Assembly (NCBI GenBank): GCA_049669725.1 | Contig: JBATKU010000462.1 | Span: 1 to 32,180 of the forward strand | Source of the DNA: JAFDCJ01 sp049669725 | GTDB taxonomy: Bacteria; Desulfobacterota; Desulfobacteria; Desulfobacterales; JAFDCJ01 | Direction: 5' to 3' | Length of the DNA stretch: 32,180 bases | Shown: in pieces, positions 1 to 6,729 of the stretch | Numbering within the stretch: position 1 is the first letter of the stretch | Layout: each line of letters opens with the position of its first letter | Notes under the pieces: model-generated | What the model saw: the letters and a program-made list of their open reading frames with translations, nothing else | Database searches by the model: none | Told to the model about the DNA's origin: nothing | Made by a program: the position numbers and the translations under genes

Positions 1-456
1 ACGTTTTCCATCCTGGCCCAGGGGCTGGCCGGCCTCAATTTAATCCATGACGTCGGCTATATAGACAACGGTATGGCCTGCTCCACTGCCCAACTGGTGC
101 TGGGAAACGAAAGTATTGGTATGGCCAAACGTTTTATTCGAGGAATTGAGGTCAACCGTGAGAGCCTGGCCCGGGAGGTGATCGAAAATGTCGGACCGGG
201 AGGACATTATCTGGACCAGGATCACACCTATGATCATTTTAAAAGTGAGCTCTGGATGCCCGACCTGATGGTACGCTCGGCCTATGATGAATGGCAAAAC
301 GAGGGGGCTAAGGATATGGCAGCCCGAATTCAGGAAAAACTTGAAGACATTATTAAAAATCATCAGACACCGCCACTTTCAGACAAAATCCTGGCCGCTT
401 TGAGCGAAATTAAAAAGAAAGGCGAAAAAGAATTGGTTGGAGATCCGGAATCATAG
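1..456 (+). CDS. Trimethylamine methyltransferase family protein (MttB family), C-terminal part
   Basis: The reading frame is open from base 1 and ends at a TAG, giving the last ~151 residues of a protein whose 5' part lies outside the window. The fragment (GLAGLNLIHDVGYIDNGMAC, then GNESIGMAKRFIRGIEV and GPGGHYLDQDHTYDHFKSELW) matches the end of the MttB TIM-barrel family. That family demethylates methylamines or quaternary amines and passes the methyl group to a corrinoid protein. The Pyl-containing segment that separates true trimethylamine methyltransferases from non-Pyl homologues lies upstream, so the substrate cannot be called. No corrinoid protein or methyltransferase partner follows; the next 280 bases are non-coding. 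Family assignment is firm, substrate unknown. Confidence 0.88.
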   Translation, partial: TFSILAQGLAGLNLIHDVGYIDNGMACSTAQLVLGNESIGMAKRFIRGIEVNRESLAREVIENVGPGGHYLDQDHTYDHFKSELWMPDLMVRSAYDEWQNEGAKDMAARIQEKLEDIIKNHQTPPLSDKILAALSEIKKKGEKELVGDPES

Positions 457-510
457 CCTGGAGAACGAAGCGTTCATTTTACCTTTTAGGAGCGGTGTTT
501 GCCATTAGGT

Positions 511-668
511 AAATATTGGAATAATGGAATGGTGGAAAGATGGAATATTGGGCGTGAAAAGCGGATGATGTCTAGGTTTTTATTTTTAGTCAAAACCATC
601 TAAATAAGAATAGATTTCATTCCACTCAAACCCAGCATTCCAACATTCCATCATTCCAGTATTCCATA
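511..668. repeat. Inverted minisatellite-like intergenic repeat
   Basis: Two arms made of degenerate GGAAT-rich units (about 511-552 and, on the other strand, 630-666) can pair imperfectly across ~80 bases. The left arm reads TTGGAATAATGGAATGGTGG and the right arm is its approximate reverse complement. A smaller GGTTTT/AAAACC hairpin (575-580/592-597) sits in the loop. It fills most of the 457-737 gap and could fold as a long hairpin after the methyltransferase gene. No ORF or clear promoter was found here. Confidence 0.55.
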
Positions 669-737
669 GCTTTGGATTAGAGAAATCCCGCCGGTGATGG
701 AACTAACTTAATTTAAGGAGCTAACACGGGTGACCCA

Positions 738-1640
738 ATGCTTCTTGGTATACACACATACAGTTTATATCTTCACGGCATCGGCCAGGCCTGGGCCGAC
801 TTTAAGCTGCCCTGGCCCCGGCAGTTGACGACCTTCGAACTCTTTGACGAAGTCGTCAGCATGGGTCTCGACGGACTGCATCTGGATGACGGTGTCCTGG
901 AAAACCTCGACCCGGCTTACCTCAAAGAGGTAAATACTGCGGCCAGAGAACAAGGCCTTTATCTGGAGTACAATTTCTCCATGGACATGGGCGGTATGGG
1001 CATCGGAATCCAGCATGATCTCGATGAAGCGATTGCAACGGCCACCGCCCTGGGCGCGGACATTGTCAAGGTCAGCATGGATTTAAACCGGCCGCGACCG
1101 GTGTCCGCCAGCCGGTTTCATCCCGATGTCATGGATCAGATGAAATCCTTTGCCAATCGGTTGAAGGCTTCGGCCCCGGCCGCACAAGATGCCGGGATCA
1201 ATATCGCTGTGGAGAACCATTGCGACAGCTTTTCCGAAGAAATCCTCTGGCTGCTGGATCGCGTTGATCATCCGGCGGTCGGGGCCTGTATCGATACCGT
1301 CAATGCCCTGATGGTCATGGAGGATCCCATGCAGGCCATCGAAAACCTGGCGCCGCGGGCCTTTACGAACCACTTCAGGGACGACCGGATAGAGTTTCAG
1401 CGCTACGGATTCAAGCTCACGGGAGCAGCCGTCGGCGAAGGCGACATTGATATGATACGCGCCTACGACATCATCAAGAACCGCTCCGCCATGCGCCGCA
1501 TCAACATTGAAACGGAAATGGAAATCCCGCTCGACAACATGCAAGAAGCCCTTCAAATGGAAAAAGACACCATCAAACGCAGCATCCGATATTGCCGTGA
1601 TGTGCTTGGAGTCCGGAGAGAAGAACAGGATTTAAATTAA
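738..1640 (+). CDS. Sugar phosphate isomerase/epimerase family protein (xylose isomerase-like TIM barrel)
   Basis: This 300-residue protein has the AP-endonuclease-2/xylose-isomerase-like barrel. The expected metal-ligand motifs are visible in order: Glu in IAVENHCDS, Asp in GACIDTVNAL, His in FTNHFRDDRI and Glu in RINIETEME. Members isomerise or epimerise sugars, inosose or hydroxypyruvate; the substrate here cannot be read from sequence. AAGGAG at 715-720 lies 17 bases before the ATG, which is long; a GTG at 730 is better spaced but out of frame, so the ATG is retained. The gene is followed at once by a 72-nt palindrome that could act as terminator. A relic of a paralogue's C-terminus lies at 3306-3380. 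Confidence 0.85.
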   Translation: MLLGIHTYSLYLHGIGQAWADFKLPWPRQLTTFELFDEVVSMGLDGLHLDDGVLENLDPAYLKEVNTAAREQGLYLEYNFSMDMGGMGIGIQHDLDEAIATATALGADIVKVSMDLNRPRPVSASRFHPDVMDQMKSFANRLKASAPAAQDAGINIAVENHCDSFSEEILWLLDRVDHPAVGACIDTVNALMVMEDPMQAIENLAPRAFTNHFRDDRIEFQRYGFKLTGAAVGEGDIDMIRAYDIIKNRSAMRRINIETEMEIPLDNMQEALQMEKDTIKRSIRYCRDVLGVRREEQDLN

Positions 1641-1662
1641 AGAGAGATGTTTTATCGAATTA

Positions 1663-1734
1663 AGGGGACGCCCTTTAGATTTTCAGTTTAGTTGATCCAG
1701 CCAGTTGAAACTAAAAAACTAAAGGGCGTCCCCT
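1663..1734. repeat. 72-nt near-perfect palindrome (REP-like or terminator)
   Basis: The 16-base arms AGGGGACGCCCTTTAG (1663-1678) and CTAAAGGGCGTCCCCT (1719-1734) are perfectly complementary. Pairing continues inward through TTTT/AAAA and AGTTT/AAACT with two isolated mismatches. It starts 22 bases after the isomerase stop codon and ends 40 bases before the promoter of the next module. It could serve as a transcription terminator. The GGGGACG-type ends also resemble mobile REP/BIME palindromes. Confidence 0.75.
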
Positions 1735-1773
1735 ATGTTACTAAGTTACCTTAAGTTAAGGTCTCAAAACCTA

Positions 1774-1802
1774 TTGACGGTATTGTATTTTTAAACGATA
1801 AT
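1774..1802 (+). promoter_or_regulatory. Sigma70-type promoter of the first nucleotidyltransferase module
   Basis: TTGACG (1774-1779) and GATAAT (1797-1802) are separated by exactly 17 bases. The same promoter occurs before the second module (3398-3426) with the same spacing, a shared upstream TCTCAAAACCTA and a shared GC after the -10. Conservation in two diverged loci supports function. Transcription would start about 28 bases before the small ORF at 1837. Confidence 0.75.
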
Positions 1803-1836
1803 GCATTGAAAGTTAAAAAAATACTGAGAACAAAAT

Positions 1837-2025
1837 ATGATTAAAAAAGTAGTAAAAAAATATAGAATTGAAGATTTGTCATCGATCAGGGAAGATTTGG
1901 CCTATTGGCTAAGTAAATCTTCTGAGGAGCGCATTTCAGCAGTGGAGATACTAAGAAGACAGTATCATGGAAATACAGCCAGACTTCAAAGATCTGCTCG
2001 GGTTATTCAACGCACACAAGGTTGA
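1837..2025 (+). CDS. Small protein preceding a nucleotidyltransferase (possible antitoxin or partner)
   Basis: This 62-residue basic, helical protein carries the segments DLAYWLSKSSEER and VEILRRQYHG, followed by ARLQRSARVIQR. From general knowledge, small proteins with a YWLS...ER...LRRQ...RLQR pattern commonly sit directly upstream of minimal nucleotidyltransferases; their function is unestablished. It overlaps the next gene by 59 bases in another reading frame, so its last 19 residues are encoded by the nucleotidyltransferase N-terminal region. It lies just behind a strong promoter, with only a weak ribosome site (GAGA). The toxin-antitoxin-like role is an inference from operon shape. Confidence 0.65.
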   Translation: MIKKVVKKYRIEDLSSIREDLAYWLSKSSEERISAVEILRRQYHGNTARLQRSARVIQRTQG

Positions 2026-2410
2026 ATATATAATTGTCGGAGGCTATGCTCTCGCTTTTCATGGAGCTCCGCGCTATACCGGTGATATTGACATTTATGT
2101 TAAACCGCATGATGTAAATGCAGCCCGCATCATATCGGCCCTTGCGGAGTTTGGTTTCGGGTCCGTTGGCCTATCCGCTGAGGATTTTGAAAGACCGGGA
2201 CAGGTCATACAGCTGGGAGTCCCTCCTGTCAGAGTTGACATCATTACTTCCATAGCGGGTGTCTCCTGGGATGAAGCTTTTTCCGACCGGGCTTCGGGAA
2301 AATACGGCGATATTCAAGTTCACTATATCGGACGCGAACAATTGATAATTAACAAGAAGGCAGTAGCAAGAAAAAAGGATCTTGCCGACCTGGAAGCTCT
2401 TGGTGAGTAA
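1967..2410 (+). CDS. Nucleotidyltransferase-fold protein (minimal nucleotidyltransferase / DUF6036-like)
   Basis: At 147 residues it is a single-domain nucleotidyltransferase. GGYALAFHGAPRYTGDIDIY near residues 25-44 supplies the helix-turn and the D-x-D metal pair. PPVRVDIIT near residues 85-93 supplies the third acidic strand. Related domains occur in AbiEii-like and MNT toxins and in stand-alone proteins of unknown substrate. The ATG lies inside the preceding small ORF; the conserved DFKDLLGLFNAHKVE segment before the motif shows that this overlapping N-terminus is real. A diverged paralogue is at 3614-4063. Function as toxin or defence factor is inferred from context only. Confidence 0.82.
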   Translation: MEIQPDFKDLLGLFNAHKVEYIIVGGYALAFHGAPRYTGDIDIYVKPHDVNAARIISALAEFGFGSVGLSAEDFERPGQVIQLGVPPVRVDIITSIAGVSWDEAFSDRASGKYGDIQVHYIGREQLIINKKAVARKKDLADLEALGE

Positions 2411-2415
2411 TAATA

Positions 2416-2455
2416 CCTGAATCTTGCATGAAAATTAATGAGAATTTTAAATAAT
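2416..2455. repeat. 40-bp dispersed intergenic repeat, copy 1
   Basis: CCTGAATCTTGCATGAAAAT followed by TAATGAGAATTTTAAATAAT matches 6622-6661 at 35 of 40 positions. This copy lies between the first nucleotidyltransferase and the enoyl-CoA hydratase gene. The role is unknown. Confidence 0.7.
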
Positions 2456-2522
2456 AATAAATAACAATTGGGCAAGAGTATAAGAGCCGTACAGCCAAAT
2501 ACTTAATCAAACAGGAGCAATC

Positions 2523-3302
2523 ATGAGCTATGAAAACCTTTTAACTGAAATTGGTGATGACTTTGTGGCTGAAATTACCCTTAATCGCCCGGACCAACTC
2601 AATACCTTCAACACCCCTCTGGCCGGCGAACTCGTCCAGGCCCTCGATGAGCTAGACGCTGACACAAAGGTGCGGGTTATCATCGTCAAAGGGGCGGGCA
2701 AGGCGTTTTGCGCCGGTATCGACGTCAATGAGCTTGAAGGCAAAACCGCCATGGAATACAAGGCCTGGATTGAACACATGGAAAAACCGCTGGTGACTAT
2801 CAGTCACATGAGCAAACCCGTCATCGCCCAGGTACACGGCGTGGCCGCGGCCAACGGAGCCGGTCTGGTTGCTGCCTCCGATCTGGCGATTGCCGCTGAA
2901 AACACACGCTTTGGTTTAACAGCCATCAATGTGGGGCTTAACTGCATTGGCCCGGTGGTTCCGGTCACCCGCTCGGTGGGCCGAAAACGTGCCCTTGAAT
3001 TGCTGCTTTACGGAGATTTGATAAAGGCCCCGGTTGCCCTGGAAATGGGGCTTATCAACCGGGTGGTGCCGAATGGCGATCTGGCAAAAGAGGCCCGTGA
3101 CTGGGCTGTAACTCTGGCCCGTAAGAGTCCGATCGCGGTACAAATCAGCAAAAAGGCCTTTTATGCGGCGGCGGATCTGGATTACCTGAAGGCATTCGAA
3201 TACATGAATGAGGCCTTTGCGCGGCTTTGCACTACCGAAGATGCCAAGGAAGGGGTGAAGGCTTTTTTCGAAAAACGAATACCGGACTGGAAGCTGAGGT
3301 AA
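2523..3302 (+). CDS. Enoyl-CoA hydratase/isomerase (crotonase) family protein, ECHDC3-like
   Basis: A 259-residue single-domain crotonase, the usual family length. AFCAGIDVNEL (about residues 60-70) and HGVAAANGAGLVAASDLAIA form the CoA-binding and oxyanion-hole region; GLINRVVPNGDL and KEGVKAFFEKR are typical C-terminal blocks. The segment RFGLTAINVGLNCIGPVVPV resembles ECHDC3-type proteins. The two glutamates used by classical hydratases are not evident: the second position appears to be Asn, in AINVG. The protein may therefore catalyse another CoA reaction, and the name hydratase should be treated as a family label. AGGAG at 2513-2517 precedes the ATG. It sits between the two nucleotidyltransferase modules. 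Confidence 0.87.
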   Translation: MSYENLLTEIGDDFVAEITLNRPDQLNTFNTPLAGELVQALDELDADTKVRVIIVKGAGKAFCAGIDVNELEGKTAMEYKAWIEHMEKPLVTISHMSKPVIAQVHGVAAANGAGLVAASDLAIAAENTRFGLTAINVGLNCIGPVVPVTRSVGRKRALELLLYGDLIKAPVALEMGLINRVVPNGDLAKEARDWAVTLARKSPIAVQISKKAFYAAADLDYLKAFEYMNEAFARLCTTEDAKEGVKAFFEKRIPDWKLR

Positions 3303-3305
3303 CAG

Positions 3306-3383
3306 AGGAGCAGAACGCCATCCAAGGCAGTATCAGAAATTGCCGTGAAGTATTGGATTACACAGAAGAAGATCAGGAGTAGT
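3306..3383 (+). pseudogene. Relic of a sugar phosphate isomerase C-terminus
   Basis: Directly after the enoyl-CoA hydratase stop, an open frame reads EEQNAIQGSIRNCREVLDY, then TEEDQE and a stop. It aligns with the last residues of the isomerase at 738-1640 (EKDTIKRSIRYCRDVLG, then VRREEQDLN). The next bases also match the promoter region that follows the intact gene. It has no start codon or body and is best read as the tail of a lost paralogue, left when the crotonase gene replaced it or the upstream part was deleted. Confidence 0.7.
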
Positions 3384-3397
3384 AATCTCAAAACCTA

Positions 3398-3426
3398 TTG
3401 ACTGCATTGGATTTTTTGATGATAAT
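3398..3426 (+). promoter_or_regulatory. Sigma70-type promoter of the second nucleotidyltransferase module
   Basis: TTGACT (3398-3403) and GATAAT (3421-3426) are 17 bases apart, and TCTCAAAACCTA lies immediately upstream. The arrangement copies the promoter at 1774-1802. Confidence 0.75.
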
Positions 3427-3471
3427 GCCCTTATGGTCTTGAAAACATCTTCTGCTGAAAAGGATTAAAAC

Positions 3472-3669
3472 ATGCAAATGGATCGATCAATCATTAATCG
3501 CCTGCATAGTAATGAAGAGTTTGATGACGGCTATATCGAAGCCGCCAGCGAAGATCTATTTTCAATGGTGTGGGATATAACAAAAGATGTATATGTGTTT
3601 GTGCGGGGATCAAATGTTGAACGAAGATTACAAAGAGATGTTGCAAAGCTTATTAGACCAAAAAGTTGA
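3472..3669 (+). CDS. Small protein preceding the second nucleotidyltransferase
   Basis: A 65-residue protein with an acidic N-terminal half (NEEFDDGYIEAASEDLF), then VWDITKDVYVFVRGSN and ERRLQRDVAKLIRPK. AAGGA lies 7 bases before the ATG. It is behind the conserved promoter and overlaps the next gene by 56 bases, like the pair at 1837/1967. Its body does not resemble the first small protein. The shared RLQR-type tail is encoded by DNA that also encodes the nucleotidyltransferase N-terminus. No function is known to me; partner or antitoxin is an inference from position. Confidence 0.55.
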   Translation: MQMDRSIINRLHSNEEFDDGYIEAASEDLFSMVWDITKDVYVFVRGSNVERRLQRDVAKLIRPKS

Positions 3670-4063
3670 ATTCATTATAGTAGGCGCCTATGCTCTGGCG
3701 GCCCATGGATTTCCAAGGGCTACAGGTGATATGGATGTTTGGATAAAGCCCAATGAGAAAAATTCAAAAAAAGTTTATAAGGTTTTAGCCCGGTTTGGCG
3801 CACCAATCAATGAAATTCGAGAGGACGAATTTAGTCAACCCGGACTCATTTTTCAAATAGGTGTCGTTCCGCGAAGGATTGACATAATAACAAAAATCGA
3901 CGCTGTTGAATTTGACGAAGCGGATTCAGATAAAATTTTCGTCGACATTGATGATCTAAAAATTCCCGTCCTCTCTATTGATAAATTGATAAAAAACAAA
4001 ATGGCAACAGGAAGAGAAAAGGATCTGTTAGATGCAAAGTTGCTCAAGAAAAGGATGAGTTGA
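3614..4063 (+). CDS. Nucleotidyltransferase-fold protein, second copy
   Basis: This 149-residue protein is a paralogue of the one at 1967-2410. It has FIIVGAYALAAHGFPRATGD followed by MDVWIKP (D-x-D pair) and VVPRRIDIITK (third acidic strand). The C-terminus is Lys-rich (LIKNKMATGREKDLLDAKLL). The ATG at 3614 is chosen because GGGGA at 3605-3609 precedes it and because it then aligns with the first copy (NEDYKEMLQSLLDQKVE against PDFKDLLGLFNAHKVE). An in-frame ATG at 3587 would add nine unconserved residues. The substrate is unknown. Confidence 0.8.
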   Translation: MLNEDYKEMLQSLLDQKVEFIIVGAYALAAHGFPRATGDMDVWIKPNEKNSKKVYKVLARFGAPINEIREDEFSQPGLIFQIGVVPRRIDIITKIDAVEFDEADSDKIFVDIDDLKIPVLSIDKLIKNKMATGREKDLLDAKLLKKRMS

Positions 4064-4077
4064 CTTATTTGTTGTGA

Positions 4078-4092
4078 GCTTTTTCGAAAAGC
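4078..4092. terminator. Short hairpin between convergent genes
   Basis: GCTTTT and AAAAGC are separated by a 3-base loop, 15 bases after the nucleotidyltransferase stop and between convergent transcription units. The stem is short and AT-rich with no clear T-tract, so terminator function is only possible. Confidence 0.3.
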
Positions 4093-4189
4093 CAATAATT
4101 TTCATATTTCCATAACATTTTCAAAGTCATGGATAGTGCATCTGCTTGTCATTCGGGATATCACACAGACAGTGTCGTCGGTATATGAT

Positions 4190-4852
4190 CTACACCCTTT
4201 TCGCCCGCCTGCGGCGTCTCACCACCCAAACCACCAGCGGATAACTCAGCCAGGAAATTTCCCAGGAGATCGGCCCGACAAAGGCAAAGGGAACGGTAAT
4301 GCAGGCGGTGATCGGCTCTGCCAGAATGCGATCCCTCAATTGAAAGGCATACTGTTCGGTAACTTCCGGTAATAGCAAACGATGATTTTTTATGGCGTAC
4401 GCCCAACCCCAGCCCCCTGAGATGCCGACCAGCGCAGCCGCCATGCTTTCCAACGCCCGGGTGCCGTTGGATGCGCCTAATTCAATGCCAAGGCGCAGGG
4501 ACAAGAGAAATATCAGCAGGAAGAAGAGTTGCAGGATAGACAGGATCGTATGGCGATTGTCGGTGGATTGCAGATTGCCGAACAGAACATTGTTCTGTAT
4601 CCAATAGATAATCGCGACGACGATACCAATGACTATCGATAGAAAGCCGCCAATGTTAGCGCTCAGAAAAGAGCCGATATGCTCCCAGTTCAATTGCTCA
4701 GCAGTTGGTTGCGGGAGCAGCGTGAAGAAACGCCAGATTAAAATAGCATAAACAACATCGATCATCCTGGCCAGTCTTCGCAGTTGCAAAGACTCGCGTC
4801 TGAACCTGATTTTATCCTCCGGCTGGCCTTGATTTTTTTTAAATAACTTCAA
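4190..4852 (-). CDS. Multi-pass membrane protein, possibly TMEM175/DUF1211-like
   Basis: The 220-residue protein has a charged N-terminus, several hydrophobic segments (around residues 30-45, 65-85, 105-122 and 140-155, with further hydrophobic stretches near 178-210) and a very basic end (VVRRRRRAKRV). The segment LARMIDVVYAILIW recalls the first helix of TMEM175-type potassium channels, but the signature is not exact. It begins with TTG inside the stop of the upstream MscS gene (TTGA overlap), so translation is probably coupled and the two proteins may act together. An uncharacterised small membrane protein is the safe alternative. Confidence 0.6.
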   Translation of the reverse strand: MKLFKKNQGQPEDKIRFRRESLQLRRLARMIDVVYAILIWRFFTLLPQPTAEQLNWEHIGSFLSANIGGFLSIVIGIVVAIIYWIQNNVLFGNLQSTDNRHTILSILQLFFLLIFLLSLRLGIELGASNGTRALESMAAALVGISGGWGWAYAIKNHRLLLPEVTEQYAFQLRDRILAEPITACITVPFAFVGPISWEISWLSYPLVVWVVRRRRRAKRV

Positions 4853-6594
4853 AGTTTATTTCCTGATGGGGCTTTTCCTCGATCAAAAGACTGGTTTCCG
4901 CCAATATCAACGTTCAGCGGCTGGCCATCCTCCTGGCTCAGATAGGTGGTCGTGGTCGGAAAAGCGAACTTGATGTCTTCTTTCTGAAATTCCCGTGCTA
5001 TTTCCAGATTCACCCACTGACTGAATTTCATGTAGCCCCAGTAGTCCGCCGGGTGGTACCAGTAAAGGACCAGAATATTCAGTGAATACGGATCATATTC
5101 ATTGAAATAGGCCCGGGGCGGTAATTGCGGATCCATACCTTCATGATTATCCAGAATCTCTAAGATAATATCCACCGCTTTTTCAATTTTTTCCGGTGGT
5201 GTGTCATAGGTAATGCCAATGTTGGCCAACCTTCTGATGTGGGGACGCTGGCCAATGTTTTCAATATCGGTATTAGCCATTTCATCATTGGGAATCGTGG
5301 TCTGGTGCCCCGTCAGCAGCCTGATCCGAGTCGATCGCAGACCGATTTCTTCCACTATTCCGTCATGCCCTTTGGCCACGATCCGCTGGCCAACCCTATA
5401 GGGTTTATCCAGCAGAATCATGACGCTGCCCAGCAGGTTCTTTAAGGTGTCCTGGGCGGCCAGAGCGACGGCCAGACCCCCCACGCCAAGACCTGCCAGA
5501 AGGGTGCTGACCTTAAGGCCCATATTGTCCAACCAGAAAAGCAGGGCGGCGATTATTATTGTTACCCGGATCGCTGTGCGGGCCGGTCGCAGCAGGACGA
5601 TGGCATCTTCCCGCCCGTTGCGTCTCAGCCGCTCTCCCCACCAGAAAACGAGAAGATCGACCAGCCGGACAGCCGTCCATGTCAGTACGAAGGGCAGCAC
5701 CGGATCAAATCGAAAAATGGTACGGACGGTCATGGATAAGCCGATAAAAGACAGGCCCACCTGTTCCAGCAACAGCCACAGCAGAAACCGCACCGGCCAG
5801 GCGACAAATCGCTTAATTTGACTTCGCATGGCAGTGTCTTTACGACCCACGAACAGATTTACAATCCAGGTTATAATAAATGCCAGGACAAATGTGAGGA
5901 CTAAGTTTAGGAGCCACAAAACCCACTGCCATACCTGCCAACCGAGGAACTGTACATCCGGAAAAATCTTTGACAGGGATTCCTCGAAAGGTCCGTAACC
6001 ATAATATTCATAAAGATGCGGAATTTCAGCCACCGTTTGATTGGAAATTTTCCAGATTAATACCCCATCACCGCGCGGAACCCGCTGCATCAGAATGTCG
6101 ACGGCTTTTTCCGGAGTTTTGACTTGGCCGATGTTGTCACGGTCGGTCGGCAGACCATCGTTAGAAGATCCATCGGGTTCTGCGCTGACCAAATCCAGGT
6201 CGAACCAGATGACTTTATCAAGGGCGATCTTTAGCTGGCGCGCCAGTTGGGATCTTTGGCTTGCGTCTATCCTGTCCGGCAGATAGCGCAGGTCCAGGTA
6301 CTTGGCTGCCCGCTCGAAATCTCCGTCACGCGCTGCTTTCAGGTAGCCTTTCAGACTGCTGCGGGGTACACCCCGGTTGAATTCATCGGCAGGTCCCAGG
6401 GGTTGAACGACTTTAGGCTCCGGTTGTTCAGCCGCCGGCCCTTCCTTTGAGCTACTCTGATTGTCCGAAGCGGATTGGGCCATTACCGGTGAACGCGTTG
6501 CGAAGAGAATCGACGCAATGAGCAGAAGCAGAAAAAGTATAATCGTAAATGTTTCAGGACCATTATGTTTTTCGTTCCTGGAGATTGTTTTCAT
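4849..6594 (-). CDS. Mechanosensitive ion channel family protein (MscS type) with periplasmic N-terminal domain
   Basis: This 581-residue protein starts with a signal/TM segment (about residues 15-40). A ~170-residue soluble region with a Pro/Glu-rich linker follows, then several membrane helices (about 218-248, 262-290, 297-320, 338-356). The MscS pore helix LLAGLGVGGLAVALAAQDTL (about 365-384) is followed by the beta domain (LLDKPYRVGQRI, then GIVEEIGLRSTRIRLLTGH). MscS channels release solutes on hypo-osmotic shock. AAGGAGG lies 9 bases before the ATG. The gene overlaps the next one by 4 bases. A second, different MscS lies at 10589-12496. Confidence 0.93.
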   Translation of the reverse strand: MKTISRNEKHNGPETFTIILFLLLLIASILFATRSPVMAQSASDNQSSSKEGPAAEQPEPKVVQPLGPADEFNRGVPRSSLKGYLKAARDGDFERAAKYLDLRYLPDRIDASQRSQLARQLKIALDKVIWFDLDLVSAEPDGSSNDGLPTDRDNIGQVKTPEKAVDILMQRVPRGDGVLIWKISNQTVAEIPHLYEYYGYGPFEESLSKIFPDVQFLGWQVWQWVLWLLNLVLTFVLAFIITWIVNLFVGRKDTAMRSQIKRFVAWPVRFLLWLLLEQVGLSFIGLSMTVRTIFRFDPVLPFVLTWTAVRLVDLLVFWWGERLRRNGREDAIVLLRPARTAIRVTIIIAALLFWLDNMGLKVSTLLAGLGVGGLAVALAAQDTLKNLLGSVMILLDKPYRVGQRIVAKGHDGIVEEIGLRSTRIRLLTGHQTTIPNDEMANTDIENIGQRPHIRRLANIGITYDTPPEKIEKAVDIILEILDNHEGMDPQLPPRAYFNEYDPYSLNILVLYWYHPADYWGYMKFSQWVNLEIAREFQKEDIKFAFPTTTTYLSQEDGQPLNVDIGGNQSFDRGKAPSGNKL

Positions 6595-6621
6595 AAATTA
6601 CGGCCTCCTTGAGCGTTACTG

Positions 6622-6661
6622 CCTGAATCTTCTATGAAATTTAATGAGAAGGTTAAATAAT
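6622..6661. repeat. 40-bp dispersed intergenic repeat, copy 2
   Basis: CCTGAATCTTCTATGAAATT followed by TAATGAGAAGGTTAAATAAT matches 2416-2455 in the same orientation with five mismatches. It lies in the leader region of the MscS gene. Confidence 0.7.
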
Positions 6662-6729
6662 CAGCTCCTCTCACAAATGTGTGCATGAAAATTGAGATTT
6701 AGACTATTAAGCGGTCAGCCTCGTTTGGG

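Noticed and set aside
1..456. True pyrrolysine-containing trimethylamine methyltransferase
   Set aside because: The diagnostic Pyl codon position is upstream of the window, so only family membership can be stated.
1083..1556. 157-residue open frame on the - strand
   Set aside because: Reverse of the isomerase gene, which has intact metal-ligand motifs on the + strand.
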